A stretch of 64,000 nt of DNA from positions 2,599,001-2,663,000 of the forward strand of contig NZ_JAFHKM010000002.1 in the NCBI RefSeq assembly GCF_016937515.1. Direction: 5' to 3'. The position numbers and the translations under genes were made by a program. This DNA is from Cohnella algarum. GTDB taxonomy: Bacteria; Bacillota; Bacilli; Paenibacillales; Paenibacillaceae. The notes under the pieces are model-generated. The model did no database searches. It saw only the letters and a list, made by a program, of their open reading frames with translations, and had not been told where the DNA came from. Shown here piece by piece: positions 26,578 to 34,342 of this stretch (positions are counted from its first letter, which is position 1; the number at the start of each line of letters is the position of its first letter).

Positions 26578-26870
26578 GCATTACGGCGGCAGGACATACG
26601 AAGCTGAAGGATTACTTGCAGGGGTTGATCAAGGAAGGGCGTTATGTCATCGGGTCCGCGACGCATACGACGCCGATCTTCAAAACCGAGCGCAGCGGCG
26701 ACGTCATTACGTTTTATCTGTATTTGCCGGACGGGGTGAGCGGCACGATCACGAAGTTCCAACTGATCGATACGGCCGGAGCCGTGTTCGACGATCAGCC
26801 GGACAGCATCTCGAAGCCCGGCGTGAACGGGCTGCTTGTGGCATTCAAATATACGTTGAAGAAGGTGTAG
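26574..26870 (+). CDS. Small baseplate/fibre-adaptor protein of unknown function
   Basis: A 98-residue protein with GTG start overlapping the XkdU stop. It is beta-rich (RSGDVITFYLYLPDGVSG) with no membrane segment. It sits between XkdU and the fibre and is present only in the first cassette, so it may be specific for that fibre. Not recognised as a named family. Confidence 0.6.
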   Translation: MSITAAGHTKLKDYLQGLIKEGRYVIGSATHTTPIFKTERSGDVITFYLYLPDGVSGTITKFQLIDTAGAVFDDQPDSISKPGVNGLLVAFKYTLKKV

Positions 26871-26874
26871 CGAA

Positions 26875-27799
26875 ATGGCGTACACGAAAACGAATTGGCT
26901 CGACCACGTCGTCGACGGGAGCGGCCAGGTTATCCAGCAGGGCACGCCGCTGTCCGCCGCCAACCTGAACCGGATGGAGCAGGGCATCGCGGATGCGCAC
27001 GCGCAGTTCGAGGATTCGGCCAGGCAGACCGTCACGTTGCGGCATGGGATGAATGTGATCCAGGCGGATCAGGCCTCGCCGTTGAACGCTACGGTTTATG
27101 GGCGGACGTTGGTGAACTTGTTCGGTAAAGAATGCAACTTTGAAGATGGGATAGGCGGCTTTAATGGAGGAACGGTATCCATAACGGCTGTTTCGGATTC
27201 AACTCACGCTAAATTTGGGAACAGAAGCCTTAAAGTTTCTTCATCGATTTCCGGAGTGTTATATAAGTCTAAAACTTTTACGGTCGATACGACTAAGCAA
27301 TATTTGTTCATGGGGTACGCAAGATCAGATGGATCTGCCCAGGCTCGCATTGCTGTAGATTTCGGGTTGGGAGCACAGGAAGTTGTCCTCTATAATACGA
27401 GTCAGACATGGATTTTCGGTTACCGTAAGTTCGTACCGAAAATTACTACTTTAACCGTTCACGTTTACGCATCTAATGGATTAGGCGAGTGCTGGTATGA
27501 TGGAATTGCTTTGTATGAGGTTAGTGCTTCGGAATACGCTGCGATCGGCACTTCGATAACAGACGTTGAGGCGTATTTCCCCTACGTGGATAGCGCCCAG
27601 CACCTTCAGGGGGGGCGATCCGGAAGACAGGAAAAAATTTGCTTCCGCCGTTTTCCGAATGGACACTTCATGCAAATACGGTTATAAACGAACCATATTC
27701 AATCACCCTAAACGCGACGGGGCCTAATCAATATAATTCGGTCAGGATATCCTGCATACCAAATCAACAATATACGTTAAGTAATAATTATAATTTAAA
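26875..27799 (+). pseudogene. Tail fibre 1, 5' part (frameshifted and interrupted)
   Basis: Starts as a fibre/spike (AYTKTNWLDHVVDGSGQVIQ, then NLNRMEQGIADAHAQFE, a trimer-forming entry motif) and continues with carbohydrate-binding-like repeats (NRSLKVSSSISGVLYKSKTF). At the G7 run 27609-27615 one G appears missing; restoring it extends the frame through GAIRKTGKNLLPPFSEWTLH to the IS1182-type insertion. The reading frame resumes on the far side of the IS at 29349. From about 27120 the sequence is clearly more AT-rich than the baseplate genes, a sign of module exchange. Non-functional as it stands. Confidence 0.85.
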
Positions 27800-29348
27800 A
27801 GTCCGGTGATAAAGTCCGCGTAAGCAGGCTTTTATCACGGTTTTGTCGAATTAATATCGTAACACGACTATCGAAAGAGTGATTAGGTATGAAAGCCCGC
27901 AAGTCATCGGCTATCCAGCCTCAGATGTTCCAATTCGTGGATATGGATGAACTCGTGCCGAAAAAGCACATCCTGCGCCAACTGAACGAAGCGCTTGATT
28001 TTTCCATCGTTCATGATTGGGTGGCGCCTCTATATACGGAACGTACCGGCCGCCCGGCGGCTGACCCGGAGCGGATGGTTCGACTGATGCTGCTTTCGTA
28101 TTTGTTCAACCATTCCGAACGGGAATTGTATCAACTGTTGCCCATGCATGCGGGCTATTTGTGGTTTTGCGGACTGGATTTCGAATCCGTCGTGCGCCCG
28201 GACTCATCGCGGCCGTCCCTGCCGGATCGGACGACCTTGGTGAAGACCCGGAAATTGTGGCGAACGCACGGTGTTTTTGAGAAGCTGATGAAACATGTCG
28301 TCGATCAGTGCATCGCCGCGGGACTGGTCCAACCCGATGTGCATGTCGGCGTCGACGGCACCCAGGTACGGGCCAACGCATCCATTCACAGCTTGAAAGA
28401 AATCACCCTGGCCCCGGTGGAGTCGATTGAAGACTATTTGGCTCGCATGGCCCGGCAAGATGAAGAGACCGGTGGTGTCGCCCATGATTCCGATGATGAC
28501 CGACAGCCGCCCGCACCGCCCGCGCAAAAAGAGCGGCTGCTGGAAGACGAAGCGACGCATGAAGATTTTCATGGCAAAACGTTCTCGAACAAGACCCACC
28601 GCAGCGTAACGGATCCGGATGCCCGCTTGTACAAAAAGAGCAACGGTCAGGAAGCGCATTTGCGGTATTTGGTGCATGATGTGACGGATATCAAATCCGG
28701 CGTCATTCTGTCTACGCAAGCGAGCATCGCGTCCGGAACGGCTGAGCGTGAAACGAGCTTGCGGCAGCTCTTCGCGATCCGTTTTGCCCATCCGCAAATC
28801 CGGATTCGGACGCTTTCTGCCGATAAAGCCTACGGTACGACAGATTATCTGCAAGCGTTGTTCGAGCAAGGGATTGTTCCCCTGGTTTCGCTTCGCAACC
28901 TGACACTGGAAGATGTACCTGCTTGGAAACGTCAAACGAACGATCCGGAGAAACAACGCAAACGGCTGGCCAAAATCCGGGAAATCCAAATTCGAAACAA
29001 AGCCAAACGAATTCAGCTTATGGGTTCTTACCGTCATCTGCAAAAGTTGCGGACGCGGTGCGAGCATGTGTTTGCCGAAAGCAAAGTCGCGCATGGCCTG
29101 GGCCGCGCACGGAGCCGTGGACTGGACTGCATGCAAGAGCAGGCGGTGCTCACGGCCATCGTTCAAAATCTGAAAAGACTGTGCCGGTTTAAGAAAAAGC
29201 GACCACAAACCGGTGTTTTGGCATGTCCAAAACCGAAATCCGTGATGATGGAGGCAGTGTCGGACCTGCTCATTTCGGCGCTGGTTGGGTTGTTTTCCTC
29301 TTTTTTTATGCCGAAGAGACGGTTACAACTGACCTAAATCACCGGACT
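27800..29348 (+). mobile_element. IS1182-type insertion sequence
   Basis: A 1549-bp element. Its ends are inverted repeats beginning AGTCCGGTGAT (left end 27800; right end reads CCGGACT at 29342-29348). It is flanked on both sides by TTTAAA (27794-27799 and 29349-29354). Removing the element and one TTTAAA restores the fibre reading frame (YNLNFFIEF), which fixes the boundaries. TTTAAA is itself a palindrome, a target type known for this family. Confidence 0.85.
27889..29337 (+). CDS. IS1182-family transposase
   Basis: A 482-residue DDE transposase filling the element. Typical stretches are MFQFVDMDELVPKKHILRQL, HVGVDGTQVRANASIHSLKE (first Asp), IRIRTLSADKAYGTTDYLQA (second Asp) and CEHVFAESKVAHGLGRARSR (Glu). 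The gene is full length with no internal stop, so the element may be active. Start ATG 27889, weak ribosome site. Confidence 0.92.
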   Translation: MKARKSSAIQPQMFQFVDMDELVPKKHILRQLNEALDFSIVHDWVAPLYTERTGRPAADPERMVRLMLLSYLFNHSERELYQLLPMHAGYLWFCGLDFESVVRPDSSRPSLPDRTTLVKTRKLWRTHGVFEKLMKHVVDQCIAAGLVQPDVHVGVDGTQVRANASIHSLKEITLAPVESIEDYLARMARQDEETGGVAHDSDDDRQPPAPPAQKERLLEDEATHEDFHGKTFSNKTHRSVTDPDARLYKKSNGQEAHLRYLVHDVTDIKSGVILSTQASIASGTAERETSLRQLFAIRFAHPQIRIRTLSADKAYGTTDYLQALFEQGIVPLVSLRNLTLEDVPAWKRQTNDPEKQRKRLAKIREIQIRNKAKRIQLMGSYRHLQKLRTRCEHVFAESKVAHGLGRARSRGLDCMQEQAVLTAIVQNLKRLCRFKKKRPQTGVLACPKPKSVMMEAVSDLLISALVGLFSSFFMPKRRLQLT

Positions 29349-29601
29349 TTTAAATTTCTTTATTGAGTTTCAGGATGAGTCTGGGGCGTATATTTCATCT
29401 TCTGCCGGTACAACGTTTACCACTCCACCAAACGCGGTAACCTTAAGGCTATATTTCTATAATCGATCAGGCGCTAGCGGGACATACGTATTTACTGATC
29501 CTATGCTTGTCTTAGGGACAGCGTTGGATCTTCCAGCATCGTTTAAGCCGTGGAACGAAGATTATCCTGAATTTCGAAAGTTCCACTCTCTGAAAATATA
29601 A
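29349..29601 (+). pseudogene. Tail fibre 1, fragment downstream of the IS1182 element
   Basis: In frame with the restored 5' part it encodes FFIEFQDESGAYISSSAGTT, then YVFTDPMLVLGTALDLPASF, the end of a carbohydrate-binding-like fibre repeat. It stops at 29599, near where the IS1380-type insertion must begin, so the stop itself may come from the second insertion rather than the original fibre. Confidence 0.7.
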
Positions 29602-31000
29602 AAAGGGCTCCAAATCTTTGGTAGAATGGTGTTTGTCGAGAACACATCACCCAAAGAGAGGAGCACCTTTTAGGTGAAGTCTACCACAGCCATCAGCAAA
29701 ATCAAGAGCGAATTTTCACTGCAAAACGCCACAAGCTTCGGTGGCGTCAAAATCTTTCTGGCCTTTCTCGAAAAAATCAAGCTGACCGAAGCAATGCGCA
29801 ACCTCTCTGGCGGAAAAGCGCACAATGCGATTTTCCCTGTTCATCGAATTCTGCTCTACTTCATCGTCGGCTGGATGCTCGGCTGCGAGCGAATTTTCCA
29901 TTTTCGTCGGTTGAAGTCTGACGCGCTGCTACTCCGTTTCCTTGGCGGACGTTGTCCACATCATAGCCTGTTGTATAAGGAACTGGGGAGACTGGGCCGA
30001 ACCTGTCCGCAGCTGGCAACCGAGCTGAGGCTGCTCAATCAAGAGATCATCCGACCATGTTTACCGTCTGACCTTATTCTCGATCTGGATTCCACGGTGG
30101 AGACAGTGTACGGCGATCAGACCGGCGCGGCCAAGGGTACGAATCCACATAAGCCCGGACGTAAAAGCTACCATCCGTTACTGGCCTTTGAAGGACAAAC
30201 TCGCTTGAATCTGAACGCGGTCCTACGGCCGGGCAACACCCACTCTTCCACTGACGCCGCCGCCTTTCTGCAGCAAACCTTCAAGCTTCTCGGCGAGCGC
30301 AAGGTGAAGTATGGTCGATTCGACAAAGGCTTCGGCGGCGAAGAATTCTATAGCCTCTGGGAAGGCCAAGGAATCGGTTACGTCGGCAAGCTCAAATGGA
30401 CTCAGCGGCTCGCCAGTGAAGTCCAGGCTTGCCGTTATTGGACACGCTTTGTGGACGAGGATTGGATCATCGAAGGAATCAGCTTGATCTACAAAGCGAC
30501 ATCTTGGAGCAAGGCGCGTCGTGTAGCGGTTATTCGCAAAGCGCAAGTATTCGAAGACGGCCAAGGCCGAATCGTGTTTGATTCCGATTGGCAATACGAA
30601 GCCATCGTGACCAACCTGGAATGGGAAGCGATTGATCTATGGCGGTTTTACAACCAACGCTGCTGCATGGAGAACTACATCAAGGAAGCCAAAAACGGCT
30701 TCTCAATCGACCGTATCGCCACGAGCGATTTCAATGCCAATGAGTTGGACTTGCTCATTAAGCTGCTCGCTTACAACTTATTTGAGCGATTTAAACGCGA
30801 CTGTTGCGAGCCCATTCACCAAGGCTATACGATCGCCCGTTTTCGCTTGGAGTTCTTTCATTGCGCAGCGACGCTCATTCGGCACGGCCGCTCCGTCGTA
30901 TTGAAGCTGATGAAAGATTTCGCTGGTCGCTACGCCTGGAAGCGAATCGAGACCAAAGTGGCCTTGCTGGAATGATCAATATCCATAAAGTTACATGGAA
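29602..31000 (+). mobile_element. IS1380-type insertion sequence (ends approximate)
   Basis: Contains the transposase at 29674-30975. Fibre-like sequence lies on both sides, so the element has inserted into the fibre region. I could not identify matching terminal inverted repeats or a target duplication, so both ends are estimates of plus or minus about 40 bases. Confidence 0.6.
29674..30975 (+). CDS. IS1380-family transposase
   Basis: A 433-residue DDE transposase. Recognisable parts are DLILDLDSTVETVYGDQTGA (first Asp), a central KYGRFDKGFGGEEFYSLWE (second Asp) and QRCCMENYIKEAKNGFSIDR (Glu). The start is GTG with GAGGAG twelve bases upstream. The frame is intact. Confidence 0.92.
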   Translation: MKSTTAISKIKSEFSLQNATSFGGVKIFLAFLEKIKLTEAMRNLSGGKAHNAIFPVHRILLYFIVGWMLGCERIFHFRRLKSDALLLRFLGGRCPHHSLLYKELGRLGRTCPQLATELRLLNQEIIRPCLPSDLILDLDSTVETVYGDQTGAAKGTNPHKPGRKSYHPLLAFEGQTRLNLNAVLRPGNTHSSTDAAAFLQQTFKLLGERKVKYGRFDKGFGGEEFYSLWEGQGIGYVGKLKWTQRLASEVQACRYWTRFVDEDWIIEGISLIYKATSWSKARRVAVIRKAQVFEDGQGRIVFDSDWQYEAIVTNLEWEAIDLWRFYNQRCCMENYIKEAKNGFSIDRIATSDFNANELDLLIKLLAYNLFERFKRDCCEPIHQGYTIARFRLEFFHCAATLIRHGRSVVLKLMKDFAGRYAWKRIETKVALLE

Positions 31001-31104
31001 AATGAACTTGCCCCTTCACTGGGGAGGGGGAAGAACCATCCGTAAATCGCGAAAGAATCCTACAGGAATGGAAAATACCCACATTTTTACACCCCGTACT
31101 CCTT

Positions 31105-32472
31105 TTGCATCACCACGTTATCTTGGACTTACGGGCTTTCGAAATTCAGGATTATATTTATATCCCAATTAAACTTGCTTCCAGTAATGACGGTAGTGTA
31201 CGTGATAGTTTCGATATCAAAACAGGAGAATGTACACGGCGATGGCAAACAGATGTTGCATTTGATGGATCGCTGACATGGGCATTAAGCACAAATTTTT
31301 CTGGCTTTAAGTCTGTATTTACAACAAGTATTGTTCACGCTCGTGATGTATTAACTCAAGCATTTGCACTAAAGTTTGACGGATCTATTTTGTCTAAAGT
31401 ATCCACATTAGCAGCTAATATGACTGCTGCAAACCAATTTATTACGTCTGCAACGTCTACTGTTTTTAGTGTGGCAAACACCGAGTCCGGCTGGGGGGAA
31501 AATTATTCACCCACAGCGGTGGAAATTAAAGCTTTCTTTTACGGTTGGAAGATGAACGATGGTAACTACGGTCAGCCTTACAACGGAAGTGGCGTGAAAA
31601 CATGGGTACCATGGAACGCACAGGACAACTCCGAATCCGTAGTGATTGTCCCGACGATAACCTCTAAGGCCATTACGAGTGGGGGCTCTGATTATTACCG
31701 GCTGTCGTACCAGCTTACGAAGACGGTCACGGAGACTGTCGAAGGATTTGAGGGGGCGATCGGGTTGCATGACGGTGGCAATACGATCGAGCTGCTCGAA
31801 GGCATGATTGTGCGGGAAAAGATCGTCCCAAAACAACACTCGACAAATTTAAACTGGTACATCAATGAAAAGGGGGCGTCTTCAAATGTTCCGGATTGCC
31901 CTTTGCAGTATCGGCTTGATCAACCTATAGCAATCTACAGGAACGGTATCAAGGATGATGGTTGGGTTTGGAAAAATGACGTTAACAACCAGAACGGCAA
32001 TCAGTATGCCTCGATACCTAACGCTCAATTCGACCCCACCGCCGAATACACCGTCACCTACATCGCCCTCGACCGCCACAAAATGACGACCAATGCGGTC
32101 GAAGCAACCGCCAGCTACAATACGAATCAAAAAACGGTCGTCGACTCTCTGGTCCAAAAAGTTACCGACGTAGAGACGACAACCGGAGTAAACGTCAACG
32201 CAATCGCGGAACTTTACAAACGCGTCAAGGCGCTGGGGGCTGATCCGATGGATATGACGACTTTGCGAGAATGGCTCATTCAACGGGGCGTATCTGCTCA
32301 GGAGCTTGATAGCTTTTCCGAACCTCCGGTACTTGCGGACTTGGGACAAACGATTCTCCTGGTCTTGCAAAACGGCGAGGCGTCGGCGGAACTGATCATG
32401 ATGCTTGTGGCGCAGGTGTCCGCTCTTGAGGCGCGTGTTGCCGCGTTGGAAGGAGGTGGCGCCAATGCTTAA
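31105..32472 (+). pseudogene. Tail fibre 1, 3' fragment
   Basis: About 455 codons of fibre sequence without a credible start; TTG 31105 lacks a ribosome site and the frame is open only back to about 31006, at the IS1380 end. The domain around SGWGENYSPTAVEIKAFFYG is a common Paenibacillus-type fibre repeat. The C-terminal 120 residues form a coiled coil (LIMMLVAQVSALEARVAALE). It is AT-rich to about 32030, then returns to the high GC of the locus. It is probably the tail of the gene starting at 26875, separated by two insertions, but other sequence may also be lost. Confidence 0.7.
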
Positions 32473-32590
32473 TCTTTACCGGTACATGGTTCAGCAGAAG
32501 CTGAAGCGTCTTGGGGAGATCCCGGAACCGTACCAAAGCAAGCTGCGGGAAGAAGGTCTTTCCGACTTCGAAACGGACACGGAAAACTAA
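32465..32590 (+). CDS. Small protein at the end of fibre cassette 1
   Basis: A 41-residue protein, ATG with GGAGGTGG about eight bases upstream, overlapping the fibre fragment by eight bases. It begins LNLYRYMVQQKLKRLGEIPE. It takes the position that XkdX-type small proteins occupy after fibre genes, but the sequence is different. Function unknown. A terminator follows at once. Confidence 0.6.
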   Translation: MLNLYRYMVQQKLKRLGEIPEPYQSKLREEGLSDFETDTEN

Positions 32591-32599
32591 ATGCAATTC

Positions 32600-32626
32600 A
32601 AGCTCCGCTTAGGCGGGGCTTTTTCT
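32600..32626 (+). terminator. Terminator between the two fibre cassettes
   Basis: AAGCTCCGC, loop TTAG, GCGGGGCTT, then TTTTT. It should stop most transcripts before the second cassette. No good promoter is visible in the 33 bases between it and the second xkdT. Confidence 0.8.
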
Positions 32627-32658
32627 ATCTCTTAAAGCAAAGAAAGCGTGGTGACGGT

Positions 32659-33771
32659 ATGGCGGTTTTGCCGGATTTTTTGCAGGATCAGACGGAAGAG
32701 GCGATTCGTCAGCGGATGCTGGCGCGCGTGCCGGATCAGGTGGACAAGTCGGAAGGCTCATTTATTTGGGATTCGCTCGCTCCGGCGGCGTATGAATTGT
32801 TTTTGTCCGCAAATTGGGCCCAAGAGGTGTTGAAGCGCGGCTTTGCTTCCACAACGTTCGGCAGCTATCTCGACTTGCGCTGCGAGGAGCACGGGATTGC
32901 GCGGCGTCCGGCGGTGGCGGCGAAAGGTCAGGTTCAATTTCTTGGCAAACCAGGGACAACCGTTCCGGCAGGAACGCGGGTCGCCACATCCGCGGATCCC
33001 GTCAGCGGGACAGCCTCGATTGAATTCGAGACGGAGGCCGAAGCCATCCTGGGTATGGATGGGGCAGCGTTGATCAGCGTCAAGGCCGTGGAGGCGGGGA
33101 GCCTGGGCAACGTGGCGGTAGAGGCGATCAATATTCCCGTTTCCGCCGTGCCGGGGGTCACCGGCATTTTCAATCCGGCTCCGACGACCGGCGGAACGGA
33201 AGCCGAGAGCGACGAATCGCTCCTGGAACGACTGATGCTGAAAGTTCGGAGCCCGGGAACGAGCGGCAACAAGGCGGACTATCTGCAATGGGGGCTGGAA
33301 GTCGACGGCGTCGGAGGCGTGCAGGTTCAGCCATTGTGGAACGGTCCGGGAACGGTCAAAGTTTTTATTATCGATCGCGAAAAACGGGCGGCGTCCGCCG
33401 ATCTCGTTACGGCCGTGCAGAATTACATTGCTCCGGACCCTGCAATCGGAAGCGGAAAAGCGCCGATCGGCGCAACCGTGACCGTAGCCCCCGCTGCGGA
33501 AATTGCGATTCATGTCAGCGCCAAATTGACGCTTGCAACCGGAGCTTCCTTGATTCAAGCCCAAAACGCAATTGGCGATGTTTTACGCGATTATTTGAAA
33601 GAGTTGGCTTTTTCCGACTCCGTTGTAAGGTACTCTCGGCTCTCGGCGATTTTGCTGGACATTCCGCAAATTGTGGACGTAACCGATCTCAAATTGAACG
33701 AAGGAACCGGCAATATTGAGGTCGCTTTAGGCCAAGTGGCTGTTCCCGGGACGGTGAACGTCAGTGTCTAG
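32659..33771 (+). CDS. xkdT: Baseplate J-like protein, copy 2 (XkdT-like)
   Basis: A 370-residue second copy of the baseplate wedge subunit, with GTSGNKADYLQWGLEVDGVG as the family signature. It begins VLPDFLQDQTEEAIRQRML. The DNA just before its ATG (AAGCGTGGTGACGGT) resembles the last codons of xkdS (AAGCGTGGTGAACGG at 24654), marking where a duplication or recombination joined. Only a weak ribosome site is present. It starts the intact fibre cassette. Confidence 0.92.
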   Translation: MAVLPDFLQDQTEEAIRQRMLARVPDQVDKSEGSFIWDSLAPAAYELFLSANWAQEVLKRGFASTTFGSYLDLRCEEHGIARRPAVAAKGQVQFLGKPGTTVPAGTRVATSADPVSGTASIEFETEAEAILGMDGAALISVKAVEAGSLGNVAVEAINIPVSAVPGVTGIFNPAPTTGGTEAESDESLLERLMLKVRSPGTSGNKADYLQWGLEVDGVGGVQVQPLWNGPGTVKVFIIDREKRAASADLVTAVQNYIAPDPAIGSGKAPIGATVTVAPAAEIAIHVSAKLTLATGASLIQAQNAIGDVLRDYLKELAFSDSVVRYSRLSAILLDIPQIVDVTDLKLNEGTGNIEVALGQVAVPGTVNVSV

Positions 33772-34342
33772 TACGTTAGAAAGCGTTCGCGGCCGACAGA
33801 TGTTGACTTATTTGCCGGGGTACTATGCTACTTCTCGAATCATGAGCTCGATTGCAGATGCTCAAGGCAGTGAATTGGATGACCTGCAACGGGCGCTGGA
33901 CGAGACGTTGGCGCAGTTTTTTGTGGCGACGGCTACTTGGGGATTGGACGTGTGGGAAAAAGAGTTCGGCATCGAGACGGACGAAACCAAACCGGTCGAC
34001 CAACGGAGGAGCAACCTGATTTCCAAAATTCGCGGAACCGGCACGGTAACAATCGAGCTGCTGAAAAGCATCGGAGAGTCGTACACTAACGGAAAGATCG
34101 AAGTTACCCAACAGCCAGCGCTTTACCGTTTTACGGTTAAATTCGTCGACAATGTCGGATTGCCGCCAAATATCGACGATCTGAAAGCGGCTATCGAAGA
34201 AGTGAAGCCGGCCCATCTCGACGTTCAGTTCGCTTATCGCTATCTTACCGTCTCGGAAGTGAATCAAATGACGATCAATCAACTTCAAAGCCACCCGTTA
34301 ACGGATTTTGCGCCGTTTTTGGATGGGGAGGGAGGAGTTTAA
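33764..34342 (+). CDS. xkdU: DUF2313 baseplate protein, copy 2 (XkdU-like)
   Basis: A 192-residue protein of normal XkdU length. It shares TYLPGYYATSRIMSSIADAQ and QFFVATATWGLDVWEKEFG with copy 1 but lacks its C-terminal extension. GTG start overlapping the xkdT stop by eight bases; directly abuts the fibre start. Confidence 0.9.
   Translation: MSSTLESVRGRQMLTYLPGYYATSRIMSSIADAQGSELDDLQRALDETLAQFFVATATWGLDVWEKEFGIETDETKPVDQRRSNLISKIRGTGTVTIELLKSIGESYTNGKIEVTQQPALYRFTVKFVDNVGLPPNIDDLKAAIEEVKPAHLDVQFAYRYLTVSEVNQMTINQLQSHPLTDFAPFLDGEGGV

Noticed and set aside
29570..31010. Exact ends of the IS1380 element
   Set aside because: AAGTTC occurs inverted near both edges, but the match stops after six bases and no target duplication fits, so I give approximate ends only.
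30804..31172. Open frame across the IS1380 right end
   Set aside because: It is a chance fusion of transposase antisense-like codons and fibre DNA in the wrong frame, with no homology-like motifs.
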